Source of the DNA: Streptomyces sp. NBC_00878
GTDB taxonomy: Bacteria; Actinomycetota; Actinomycetes; Streptomycetales; Streptomycetaceae
Direction of reading: 5' to 3'
Length of the DNA stretch: 64,000 nucleotides
Assembly (NCBI RefSeq): GCF_026341515.1
Contig: NZ_JAPEOK010000001.1
Span: forward strand, 7,316,001 to 7,380,000
Under the pieces are notes generated by a model that searched no databases, was not told the origin of the DNA, and saw only the letters and a program-made list of their open reading frames with translations. Each line of letters opens with the position of its first letter. Position 1 is the first letter of the stretch. Shown in pieces: positions 40,612-48,765 of the stretch. The position numbers and the translations under genes were made by a program.

Positions 40612-42072
40612 TTATTCGAGAACAGTTCCTACCCCCGCCGCCTCCTTGATCTCCGCCGATTCCAGTCGCCGCGCCGTGCGCTCGGCCGTCCCGCGGGCCC
40701 AGCGGCCGCTCGTCAGGGCGCCCAGGATCAGGACCGCCAGACCGCAGGCGGTGATGATCCACCAGGCGGGGCGGGCCGCGGCGACGAAGGTGTCCCGGTA
40801 GGAGGAGGACCCGACCCCGGAGGCCAGGACCGCGCCGATCACGGCGACGCCCAGCGTCTGGCCGATCTGGCGGCTGGTGGAGGCGATGGCGGCGGCCACC
40901 CCGGCCTGGGCGCGGGGCATGCCGGAGACGGCGGTGTTGGTGATGGGGGCGTTCACGAAGCCGAAGCCGAGGCCGAACAGGAAGTACCCGATGACGAGGG
41001 TCACGTTCGCCGTCTCGGCCTCGAAGGCGGCGAAGAGCACACCGCTCGCGGTCATCGCCGTCCCCGCGATGAGAAGCGACAGTCGGGGGCCGCGGTTGCC
41101 GACCAGTCGGCCGGACACGGGCGCGCAGACGAAGGCCATGATCGCCATGGGGAGCATCCACATGCCCGCGTGGAGGGCGTCCAGGCCGCGTACGTTCTGG
41201 AGGTAGAGCGTCGAGAGGAAGAGGAAGCCGCCGAGTGCCGCGAACGCGCTGACCGCCACCACCGTGGCCCCGCTGAACGGAGCCGAGCGGAAGAAGCGCA
41301 GGTCGATGAGGGGTTCGTCGCGGCGAGGCTCGTAGAGGAGGAGGGCGGCGAGCGCGGCCGCCGCGATACCGCCGAAGGCGAGGGTCTGGCCGGCGGCGGA
41401 GGAGGGCGCCTCGATGATCGCGTACGTGAGGGAGCCGAGCAGCGCGATCACCAGGAACTGGCCGACCGGGTCCGGGCGGCGGGCCTTCGGGGCGCGGGAC
41501 TCGGGTACGTACCGGAGTGTGAGCAGGAGCGCGGTCAGGCCCACCGGCAGGTTGATCCAGAAGATCGAGCGCCAGCCGACCGAGTCCACGAGGAGGCCGC
41601 CGACCAGGGGGCCCGCGGCCATGGATATGCCGACCACCGCGCTCCAGACACCGATCGCGCGGGCCCGCTCGCGGGGGTTCGTGAAGGTGTTGGTGATGAT
41701 CGACATGGCGACCGGGTTGAGCATCGAGCCGCCGACCGCCTGGATCATGCGGAAGACGATGAGCGAATCGAGGCTGGGCGCGATCGAGCAGAGGACCGAG
41801 CCGATCGTGAAGACGACCAGACCGGCCATGAAGACCTTCCGGCGGCCGATGCGGTCGGCGGTCGAACCGGCGAGCATCAGCAGCGAGGCGAGGACCAGGG
41901 TGTACGCGTCGATCGTCCACTGCATGCCCGCAAGGCTCGCGTCGAGGTCCTTCTGCATGGCGGGCAGGGCGACATTGAGGATGGTGACGTCGAGGCTCAC
42001 GATCAGCAGGCTCATGCAGCAGATCGCGAGCACCAGCATGCGGCGGCGATGGCTGAGCTCGGGCATGCGCAC
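40612..42072 (-). CDS. MFS transporter (DHA2, 14-TM type)
   Basis: 486 residues. LIVSLDVTILNVALPAMQKD is the D-x-N-VALP signature of TM1, GSTADRIGRRKVFMAG is motif A, and VGISMAAGPLVGGLLVDSVG is motif C; FWINLPVGLTALLLTLRYVP follows as in EmrB/QacA-type pumps. It probably exports a drug or metabolite. The last residues (EAAGVGTVLE) and the TAA stop lie against the IS607-type element, so the native C-terminus may have been altered by the insertion. Divergent from dusB. Confidence 0.92.
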   Translation of the reverse strand: MRMPELSHRRRMLVLAICCMSLLIVSLDVTILNVALPAMQKDLDASLAGMQWTIDAYTLVLASLLMLAGSTADRIGRRKVFMAGLVVFTIGSVLCSIAPSLDSLIVFRMIQAVGGSMLNPVAMSIITNTFTNPRERARAIGVWSAVVGISMAAGPLVGGLLVDSVGWRSIFWINLPVGLTALLLTLRYVPESRAPKARRPDPVGQFLVIALLGSLTYAIIEAPSSAAGQTLAFGGIAAAALAALLLYEPRRDEPLIDLRFFRSAPFSGATVVAVSAFAALGGFLFLSTLYLQNVRGLDALHAGMWMLPMAIMAFVCAPVSGRLVGNRGPRLSLLIAGTAMTASGVLFAAFEAETANVTLVIGYFLFGLGFGFVNAPITNTAVSGMPRAQAGVAAAIASTSRQIGQTLGVAVIGAVLASGVGSSSYRDTFVAAARPAWWIITACGLAVLILGALTSGRWARGTAERTARRLESAEIKEAAGVGTVLE

Positions 42073-42154
42073 CAGAGTACGCCCACTTCGGTAGTGTGCC
42101 TAACTAATGACCGCACCTTCCTCGGCACCGGTCGGCGTGCGCGACAATGGGGGA

Positions 42155-43309
42155 ATGTCCACGCCCACATCCACGGTGAACTCCGCCCTGCGGATCGGCC
42201 CGCACACCGTCCAGCCGCCCGTCGTCCTCGCACCCATGGCGGGGATCACGAACGCGCCGTTCCGCACGCTGTGCAGGGAGTTCAGCGGGGGCAAGGGCCT
42301 GTTCGTCAGCGAGATGATCACCACGCGGGCGCTGGTCGAGCGCAACGAGAAGACGATGCAGCTGATCCACTTCGACGCGTCGGAGACCCCGCGCTCGATC
42401 CAGCTGTACGGGGTCGACCCCGCGACCGTCGGCAAGGCCGTCCGCATGATCGCGGAGGAGGGCCTGGCCGACCATATCGACCTGAACTTTGGCTGCCCGG
42501 TCCCGAAGGTCACGCGGAAGGGCGGCGGCTCGGCGCTGCCGTACAAGCGGCCCCTGCTGCGGGCGATCCTTCGCGAGGCGGTGTCCGGGGCGGGCGACCT
42601 CCCCGTCACGATGAAGATGCGCAAGGGCATCGACGACGACCACATCACGTACCTCGACGCCGGCCGCATCGCCGTCGAGGAGGGCGTGACCTCGATCGCG
42701 CTGCACGGCCGCACGGCCGCCCAGCACTACGGCGGCACCGCCGACTGGGAGGCCATCGCCCGCCTCAAGGAGCATGTGCCGGAGATCCCCGTCCTCGGCA
42801 ACGGCGACATCTGGTCGGCGGACGACGCGCTGAGGATGGTCCGGGAGACCGGCTGCGACGGTGTCGTGGTCGGGCGGGGATGCCTCGGGCGGCCGTGGCT
42901 GTTCGCCGACCTGGTGGCCGCGTTCGAGGGGCGCGGGGGTGAGTATGCGCGTCCGACGCTGCGTGAGGTCGCGGGTGTCATGGTCCGCCATGCCACCCTG
43001 CTCGGGGAGTGGATCGGTGACGAGGCGCGCGGAGTCATCGACTTCCGCAAGCACGTGGCCTGGTACCTGAAGGGTTTCGCGGTCGGTTCCGAGATGCGGA
43101 AGCGCCTTGCGATCACTTCGTCACTGGCCGAACTCTCCGAGGGGCTGGACGAGTTGGACCTCGACCAGCCCTGGCCGACCGGCGCCGACGGGCCCCGTGG
43201 CCGCACGTCCGGCAACAACAGGGTTGTCCTGCCGGACGGTTGGCTCAAGGACCCGAATGACTGCGCGGGCATCAGCGAGGACGCGGAGCTGGACACGTCC
43301 GGGGGTTGA
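42155..43309 (+). CDS. dusB: tRNA-dihydrouridine synthase (DusB type)
   Basis: 384 residues from ATG 42155 (GGGGGA upstream); ATG 42107 is in frame but has no ribosome-binding site. FMN-dependent barrel motifs: VVLAPMAGITNAPFRTLCRE, RSIQLYGVDPATVGKAVRMI, NFGCPVPKVTRKGGGSAL with the catalytic Cys114, TSIALHGRTAAQHYGG, PVLGNGDIWSADDALRM and CDGVVVGRGCLGRPWLF. It reduces specific uridines in tRNA to dihydrouridine. A complex hairpin with a dispersed repeat follows the gene. Confidence 0.96.
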   Translation: MSTPTSTVNSALRIGPHTVQPPVVLAPMAGITNAPFRTLCREFSGGKGLFVSEMITTRALVERNEKTMQLIHFDASETPRSIQLYGVDPATVGKAVRMIAEEGLADHIDLNFGCPVPKVTRKGGGSALPYKRPLLRAILREAVSGAGDLPVTMKMRKGIDDDHITYLDAGRIAVEEGVTSIALHGRTAAQHYGGTADWEAIARLKEHVPEIPVLGNGDIWSADDALRMVRETGCDGVVVGRGCLGRPWLFADLVAAFEGRGGEYARPTLREVAGVMVRHATLLGEWIGDEARGVIDFRKHVAWYLKGFAVGSEMRKRLAITSSLAELSEGLDELDLDQPWPTGADGPRGRTSGNNRVVLPDGWLKDPNDCAGISEDAELDTSGG

Positions 43310-43316
43310 GTGTTCC

Positions 43317-43410
43317 CTGCGGGTGGGTGGGGAGACGAAAGATCAGGGGCGCAGCCCCATCTTTCAGGGGCGCGGGGAACTGCGCGACCAGCCCCCACCC
43401 ACCCGCAGCC
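43317..43410. repeat. Hairpin-enclosed dispersed repeat between dusB and the next gene
   Basis: CTGCGGGTGGGTGGGG (43317-43332) pairs perfectly with CCCCACCCACCCGCAG (43393-43408). Inside lie CAGGGGCGCAGCCCC and then TTTCAGGGGCGCGGGGAACT, the element also present at 18137-18213. It starts eight bases after the dusB stop and ends 11 bases before the stop of the convergent hydrolase, so it can serve as a bidirectional terminator. Confidence 0.82.
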
Positions 43411-43421
43411 GGCAGCATGCC

Positions 43422-45356
43422 TCACGCACCCCCCACGGCGGTGAGCAACGCAAGTGGCGCCGCGGCGGACCGCGATTCGCGCACGCACGCATGCGGATAC
43501 GGCACCGGCTCCGCATGCGTGTCCCGGCCATACCCCGCAAGAACCTCCGGCAGCCGATGCCCGGCCGCCGTCGCCGCATCCACCAGTGCGTGGGCCACCG
43601 TACGGGCCTCGTCATGGAGCCCGTACCGCGCAAGGCCCAACGTGATCAGCGCGTTGTCGTGGGGCCACACCGAACCCCGGTGGTAGGACAGCGGATGGTA
43701 AGCGGGCTGGCCCGAGGCGACCGTCCGTACGCCCCAGCCGGAGAAGAAGTCCGGCTCCAGCAACCGCCGCCCCACCAGCTCCCCGTACTCCTTGTCCAGT
43801 AACCCGGACCACAACAAGTGCCCCGCGTCGGACGCGAGCGCGTCGACGTGGTTGCCGTCGCCGTCGAGGGCGAGCGCCGGGAAGGAGTGGTCCGCCATCC
43901 AGAAGTCCCGCTGGAAACGGTCACGCAGATCCCCCGCGGCCTGCTCCAGCAACGCCGCGTACACCTCGTCGTCCCATACCGTCCGGGCCAGATGCGCGGT
44001 CCGGCGCAGCGCGTCGTACGCGTACCCCTGCGCGCCCGCGGCCATCACCGGGCCGGTCGGCCGGCTGCCGTCGCCGGAGCAGATGGCGCCGGGGGAGTCC
44101 TTCCAGTTCTGGTTGGCGAGGCCGCCCTCGTCCGCGCGGTATACGAGGTATCCGCGTGAGGTCAGCCCGCCGTGGTCCAGCATCCAGCCGATCGCCGCCC
44201 GGGCGTTGGGCTCCAGGCGGCGGGCCAGCGCCACGTCCCCGGTCTGCTCCACGTACGCGCCGAGGAGGACCAGGAAGAGCGGGGTCGCGTCGACCGAGCC
44301 GTAGTAACGCCCGTACGGCACCTGCCCGAAGTGGGCCAGTTCCCCGTGCCGCATCTCGTGCACGATCTTGCCGGGCTGGGCCACCGCGCCCACGCCGACC
44401 TCGGTCGCCTGGGCCGCGGCGAGCGCGGGCAGGGTGGCGGCGGCCAGCTGGGGACGGTAGGGGAGCGCGAAGAGGGAGGTGAGGAGGGCGTCGCGGCCCA
44501 ACAGGGTCAGGAACCACGGGACTCCGGCCGCCGGGACGCGAAGTTCCTCTCCGTCGGGGCCCGTTGCGGGCACCTGGAGCACGGCCAGGTCGGACAGGCC
44601 CCGCGCACAGGCCGCGGCCAGCTCGGGCCAGCCCGTCGGGAAGGGCACGCCCTCCGCGAACTCCCCTTCCAGCGCGAGGAGTCGGGCGTTGGCTGCGGCC
44701 GGAGTGGGGGGCACCTCCGGGTGCGGCATACCGTGCGGGCGCGCCGCCACCCGGAGGGCCAGCTCGGCCGATGCGTGCGGCTGGAGTTCGAGCGTCCAGA
44801 CGAGGCGGCGCGCGCCCGTGCCGGTCTCCTCCACGCCGTCCGGCGCGGGTTCGGAGGTCACGGTCGTACAGGACCGCCACTCGCCGCGCTGGTAGGCGAA
44901 CTCCACACCGTCGTCGAGGACTTGACGGGAGCGGACCACACCGATCTTCGTGTACGTCCGGTGGTCGGAGCGCAGCTCGAACTGGTCCGTGAAGTCGGCG
45001 TCCGCGGTGACCGCGATCCGGACCGTCGTCGGCGCCGAGCGGTTGCTGGTGACGCGCAGCGACTCGACGAACGCGCCGTCCGCCACGGCCTGTTCACGGA
45101 AGATCGTGTACGCGGGCGGCTCCTGCCGGCCACCGCGCGGTACGAGTACACAGCGGGCCGTGTCGCCGTCCGCGACCGGTGTCAGTGCCTCGGGCACCGC
45201 TCCGTCGACGGTCAGCTGCCAGCGGCTCAGGTGCCGGGCGTCACGCACGAACAGCCCGTGGGGCGAACTGGCGCCGCGTACTCCGTTGATGTCCCCGCCG
45301 TCGCCCACGGCCGCGAACGTCCCACCGTGCACGAGCAGATGATGCCGGTCCGTCAT
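43422..45356 (-). CDS. Glycogen-debranching-type (alpha,alpha)6-barrel hydrolase
   Basis: 644 residues from the ATG at 45354-45356, which overlaps the previous gene's stop by four bases. The N-terminal domain matches the glycogen-debranching N-terminal family (SSPHGLFVRDARHLSRWQLT, TIFREQAVADGAFVESLRVT). The catalytic (alpha,alpha)6 barrel contains VPWFLTLLGRDALLTSLFAL, GKIVHEMRHGELAHFGQVPY, GLANQNWKDSPGAI and YHRGSVWPHDNALITLGLAR. It belongs with amylo-alpha-1,6-glucosidase-like enzymes; the substrate is probably an alpha-glucan-type oligosaccharide. No signal peptide. It works with the coupled hydrolase encoded upstream and both are divergent from the ROK regulator. Confidence 0.85.
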   Translation of the reverse strand: MTDRHHLLVHGGTFAAVGDGGDINGVRGASSPHGLFVRDARHLSRWQLTVDGAVPEALTPVADGDTARCVLVPRGGRQEPPAYTIFREQAVADGAFVESLRVTSNRSAPTTVRIAVTADADFTDQFELRSDHRTYTKIGVVRSRQVLDDGVEFAYQRGEWRSCTTVTSEPAPDGVEETGTGARRLVWTLELQPHASAELALRVAARPHGMPHPEVPPTPAAANARLLALEGEFAEGVPFPTGWPELAAACARGLSDLAVLQVPATGPDGEELRVPAAGVPWFLTLLGRDALLTSLFALPYRPQLAAATLPALAAAQATEVGVGAVAQPGKIVHEMRHGELAHFGQVPYGRYYGSVDATPLFLVLLGAYVEQTGDVALARRLEPNARAAIGWMLDHGGLTSRGYLVYRADEGGLANQNWKDSPGAICSGDGSRPTGPVMAAGAQGYAYDALRRTAHLARTVWDDEVYAALLEQAAGDLRDRFQRDFWMADHSFPALALDGDGNHVDALASDAGHLLWSGLLDKEYGELVGRRLLEPDFFSGWGVRTVASGQPAYHPLSYHRGSVWPHDNALITLGLARYGLHDEARTVAHALVDAATAAGHRLPEVLAGYGRDTHAEPVPYPHACVRESRSAAAPLALLTAVGGA

Positions 45357-46939
45357 CGCCGGTCCTCTCCCTTGGCACCCATGCCGAACTCTTCCCTTGC
45401 GCCGTGCGCCGTGTCGGACAGCTCGTGTGCGCTTCCGTGCGTCGCGTCGGACAGCTCGTATGCGCTGCCGTGCGCCGTGTCGGACGGCTCGTGCAGCAGA
45501 TCGAGCGTCAGTGCGGCGGTCCAGCTGAAACCGAGCGCTCCGCACGCCTCGCCGGTGTACGGATCCACGTACTCCGCGAACCCGGACGTGTCCGCGGTGT
45601 CCAGCAGCGCGCTCCGCAGCGACCGCGCGCGTGCGTGCTCTCCGTGCAGCCTGAGCCCGCGCTCCACCAGCCAGTTGGTGTTGAACCAGGCCGGACCGCG
45701 CCAGTACCGGTGCGGATCGAAGGCGTGCCCGGTCAGGTCGTAGCTCGGGACGAGGCGGGTCGTGTCGCCGAGCCCGAAGTGCGGCCCGCGCAGGGTCCGT
45801 ACGAGCGTGGCGGCCGTGTCGCGGGGGAGCGCGGGGAGCAGCAGCGGGACGAGGCCGGAGACGCCGCGCTCGGGGATCAGCTCGTCCGTGCGCACGTCCC
45901 GGCAGAAGAACATGCCCTCGGCCGGGTCCCACAGCCGGTCGACGAGCGCCGCGGTCAGGCGCTCCGCGCGCGCGTGCCGGGCCGTGCCCGTCGCGCCCAG
46001 CTCCCGCGCGATCCGCGCCAGCGCGTGCTCGGAGGCGATCAGAAGCGCGTTGAAGGCAGGGTCCTCCACCGCGAAGCCCGCAGTGCTGTCGGTGCCGTCG
46101 GCGTACCCGCCGTCCCGGTAGTCCGTCGCCAGCCGCACGTACCGTCCGTAGTCCAGGTCCGTCGGCCGGTCCTCCGCGGCGCCGTGGTCGAGGTCAGCGC
46201 GGCGGAAGGAGCGGGCCGGGGCGGGCGTCACGCGGGAGAGCGGGGCGTCCCAGCTCGGCGCGTTGTCCATGCCCTGCTCCCACGGGTGGACCACCGAGGC
46301 GAGGCCCCCGCCGCCCAGGTCCCGGCGGTGCAGCAGATAGCGGTGCCAGGCCGCCAGGCGCGGGTAGATCCGGGACAGGAAGGACCGCGCCCGGGACAGA
46401 CCGGGGTCGGAGACGTGTACCAGCCAGGCGGCGAGCGCGTGCACCGGGGGCTGCACGATGCCCGACGTCTGTACGGTGCGCGGGGCGCCCGCGGCGTCGC
46501 CCGCGGTCGAGGAGCGCCAGAAGTCGGGGCTCGGGAAGTACGCGTCGAGCGGGACGGAGGGGTTGAACACGATGTGCGGGATCCGGCCGTCGCCCCACTG
46601 CGCGTCGAGCAGCGTCTCCAGCTCGACCTGCGCCCGCAGCGGCGACAGATGGCGCAGACCGATCGCGATGAACGCGGAGTCCCAGGACCACTGGTGGGGG
46701 TACAGACCGTGCGAGGGCACCGTCGACGAACCGGTCCAGTTGCCCTGCAGCACCTCGGCAGCCCTGAGATGCAGCGATCCCGCCGGGAGACGCAGCGATC
46801 CGTCGCATCGGGCCGGATCGTATACGGCCACCCCGGAAGGGTCGATCTCACCATGGCCGGAAAACGGCGGTGAGGTCGCGGTGCGTACGGGATCCACGTT
46901 CCCCGTGCGACGGGCGGTGAGCTGGGTTGTGCGGTCCAC
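45353..46939 (-). CDS. Trehalase/GH63-like (alpha,alpha)6-barrel glycosidase
   Basis: 528 residues. YPHQWSWDSAFIAIGLRHLS, DAQWGDGRIPHIVFNP, the catalytic-acid region VVHPWEQGMDNAPSWDAPLS, YRGPAWFNTNWLVERGLRLH (seen as RYWRGPAWFNTNWL) and FAEYVDPYTGEACGALGFSW are the landmarks of the GH37/GH63/mannosylglycerate-hydrolase superfamily. No signal peptide. The C-terminus ends in three 11-residue repeats (SDTAHGSAYEL-like). The stop overlaps the start of the debranching-type gene (ATGA). Probable joint role in cytoplasmic breakdown of an oligosaccharide under ROK control. Confidence 0.83.
   Translation of the reverse strand: MDRTTQLTARRTGNVDPVRTATSPPFSGHGEIDPSGVAVYDPARCDGSLRLPAGSLHLRAAEVLQGNWTGSSTVPSHGLYPHQWSWDSAFIAIGLRHLSPLRAQVELETLLDAQWGDGRIPHIVFNPSVPLDAYFPSPDFWRSSTAGDAAGAPRTVQTSGIVQPPVHALAAWLVHVSDPGLSRARSFLSRIYPRLAAWHRYLLHRRDLGGGGLASVVHPWEQGMDNAPSWDAPLSRVTPAPARSFRRADLDHGAAEDRPTDLDYGRYVRLATDYRDGGYADGTDSTAGFAVEDPAFNALLIASEHALARIARELGATGTARHARAERLTAALVDRLWDPAEGMFFCRDVRTDELIPERGVSGLVPLLLPALPRDTAATLVRTLRGPHFGLGDTTRLVPSYDLTGHAFDPHRYWRGPAWFNTNWLVERGLRLHGEHARARSLRSALLDTADTSGFAEYVDPYTGEACGALGFSWTAALTLDLLHEPSDTAHGSAYELSDATHGSAHELSDTAHGAREEFGMGAKGEDRR
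45404..45496 (-). repeat. 33-bp in-frame repeats at the glycosidase C-terminus
   Basis: Units at 45404-45436, 45437-45469 and a partial 45470-45496 share GTGCG(C/T)CG(T/C)GTCGGAC. They encode SDTAHGSAYEL, SDATHGSAHEL and SDTAHGAREEF, just ahead of the stop codon. Confidence 0.85.
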
Positions 46940-47084
46940 TCAGGTCTCCCCGAAGACATGCGGCCGACCAGTTCGGCAGTAGCTACCGTAGGGTTACGTC
47001 TATTTAACACGCAAAACTCAATATGTAATGCAGAGTTGGTGAGCGCAAGGGGTCCGCGTGACCGGAACCACAGGGAGGAGCGGG

Positions 47085-48311
47085 ATGGCGACAAGGGCCG
47101 GGAGGACCGGGCGAACCGGGAGCCAGGCGAGCTCCGGCGACCTGCTGGAGCTGGTCCGCAGCGGGCGCGCGACGACGCGCGGGGCCTTGCAGCAGGTCAC
47201 TGGGCTGTCGCGGGCCACCGTCGGACAGCGCCTCGACCGCCTCTTCCGGGCCGGCTGGCTGCGTGAGGGCGCCGCGGGCCCGGTGGACTCGCCGCTCGGC
47301 GGCCGTCCCTCGGTCCGCCTGGAGTTCGACGACGCCCACGCCGTCGTCCTCGCCGCCGACCTCGACACCCGGCACGCCCGCGCCGCCGTGCTGTCCCTGA
47401 CCGGCGAGCTGCTGGCCGAGCACACGGGAGCACTGCTGATCGAGGAGGGCCCGGACGCGGTCCTCGGCGAGCTGGGCCGCTGGTTCGCGGAGCTGCTTGA
47501 GAAAGCCGGGCACCGGGCGGACGAGGTGTGCGGCATCGGGCTCGCCGTGCCGGGGCCCGTCGACAGCGACACCGGCCGGGTCGTCCAGCCGCCGATCATG
47601 CCCGGCTGGGACGGCTACGACATAAGGGGCCGCCTCACCCGCGCCTTCGCCGAGCACACCGGCGCCGAGGCCGTCCCGGTGCTCGTCGACAACGACGCCA
47701 ACCTCATGGCGTACGGGGAACAGCGCACGGGCCACCCCGACTGCTCGGCCTTCGTACTGGTGAAGGTCTCCACCGGTATCGGGGCCGGTGTGGTCGTCGG
47801 CGGCTCGATCTACCGGGGCATCGACGGCGGCGCCGGGGACATCGGGCACATCCGGGTCCCGGAGGGCGCCGACGCGCTGTGCAGATGCGGGTCGTACGGG
47901 TGCCTCGCCGCCGTCGCGAGCGGTGGCGCTGTCGCGCGCAGGCTTGCGGAGAAGGGCGTTCCGGCGGCGTCGGGCTCAGATGTGCGCGATCTGCTGGCCT
48001 CCGGGCACCCCGGCGCCGCCGCGCTCGCCCGCGAGGCCGGGCGGCACGTCGGTGACGTACTGGCGACCGTGGTGACGCTGCTCAACCCCGGCGTCCTGAT
48101 GATCGCCGGGGACCTGGCCGGAACACCGTTCCTCACGGGCGTCCGCGAACTGCTCTACCAGCGGGCCCTGCCCCGCTCCACCGCCCGCCTGGACGTGGTC
48201 ACGTCACGGCTCGGCGAGCGGGCGGGCCTGGTCGGGGCGGGTGCCCTGGTCGTGGAGCATCTGTACGCGCCCGAACGGGTCGAGGAGCGGCTGCGCGCCA
48301 TGGGCGTGTGA
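47085..48311 (+). CDS. ROK-family transcriptional repressor
   Basis: About 408 residues from ATG 47085 behind an ideal AGGGAGGAG; an upstream GTG at 47058 is in frame. N-terminal winged helix SSGDLLELVRSGRATTRGAL, LQQVTGLSRATVGQRLDRLF. The ROK sugar-kinase-like domain has VLAADLDTRHARAAVLSLTG, VCGIGLAVPGPVDSDTG, VLVDNDANLMAYGE, GTGIGAG-type STGIGAGVVVGGSIYRG and the zinc motif CRCGSYGCLAAVASG. It is probably a sugar-responsive repressor of the two divergent glycosidase genes. The intervening region around 46990-47040 is unusually AT-rich (CTATTTAACACGCAAAACTC), a likely promoter/operator. The gene end is copied downstream as a 24-bp repeat. Confidence 0.92.
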   Translation: MATRAGRTGRTGSQASSGDLLELVRSGRATTRGALQQVTGLSRATVGQRLDRLFRAGWLREGAAGPVDSPLGGRPSVRLEFDDAHAVVLAADLDTRHARAAVLSLTGELLAEHTGALLIEEGPDAVLGELGRWFAELLEKAGHRADEVCGIGLAVPGPVDSDTGRVVQPPIMPGWDGYDIRGRLTRAFAEHTGAEAVPVLVDNDANLMAYGEQRTGHPDCSAFVLVKVSTGIGAGVVVGGSIYRGIDGGAGDIGHIRVPEGADALCRCGSYGCLAAVASGGAVARRLAEKGVPAASGSDVRDLLASGHPGAAALAREAGRHVGDVLATVVTLLNPGVLMIAGDLAGTPFLTGVRELLYQRALPRSTARLDVVTSRLGERAGLVGAGALVVEHLYAPERVEERLRAMGV

Positions 48312-48365
48312 TGGTCACGCGCCATGAGTGTGTGATGGTCACGCGCCATGGGTGTGTGACGGTCA
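48294..48365 (+). repeat. Three 24-bp repeats carrying the ROK gene stop
   Basis: Units at 48294-48317, 48318-48341 and 48342-48365 share CGCGCCATG(G/A)G(C/T)GTGTGA. The first holds the last codons (RAMGV) and the TGA stop at 48309-48311; the next two repeat the same codons and stop. Two or three substitutions separate the copies. Confidence 0.93.
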
Positions 48366-48488
48366 CGTTTCCTTCTGTGTACCGGTCCGTATGGTGAAAT
48401 CCGGGCGCCGAAAACTGCGTGATTCTCACCACGCCTGATCGAGGTTTCGCTCAGATGAGCGGATCTTGAGCGACCGCACTTCTCTAAA

Positions 48489-48506
48489 GAGTGGCACTCA
48501 GTGCCA
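48489..48506. promoter_or_regulatory. Overlapping palindromes upstream of ppdK
   Basis: GAGTGGCACTC (48489-48499) and TGGCACTCAGTGCCA (48492-48506) are perfect odd palindromes that share bases. They lie about 270 bases before ppdK in the 454-bp region after the ROK gene. That region also holds the 24-bp repeats, a TTGACA-like stretch near 48593 and a short reading frame at 48607; no full-size gene is visible. A regulator binding site is likely but unidentified. Confidence 0.5.
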
Positions 48507-48606
48507 TCGATTGATCATTTATGACGTGAACTCAGACGTGTCGATAGCCGCTCAAGTGAGCAAGTAGAGGGGATCTATGCGCGTTGACACGTTCAAGAGG
48601 TGAACG

Positions 48607-48708
48607 ATGTCCGGCCACCCGCCTTACCTTCCCTTGACTTTCGATCTGCTGGCGGACGAGTGGTTACGACCGTATGACGCGCAAGTGGACGTACCCAGGC
48701 GCCTTTGA
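48607..48708 (+). CDS. Possible 33-residue leader peptide with a TTA codon
   Basis: ATG 48607 is preceded by AAGAGGTG and opens a 33-codon frame (MSGHPPYLPLTFDLLADEWL and onward, ending VPRRL) that stops at 48706-48708, 58 bases before ppdK. Codon 20 is TTA, the rare leucine codon read by the developmentally regulated bldA tRNA in Streptomyces. It could be a chance frame; the ribosome-binding site and rare codon make it worth listing. Confidence 0.3.
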   Translation: MSGHPPYLPLTFDLLADEWLRPYDAQVDVPRRL

Positions 48709-48765
48709 TCTGGGTATGTTCCCCGTCGTCAGGGCAGCCACCGCGTCCTCGAGGAGTCGAGACCC

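Noticed and set aside
48489..48506. HrcA CIRCE element
   Set aside because: The half-sites resemble GCACTC but there is no nine-base spacer and no chaperone gene; kept only as an unnamed palindrome.
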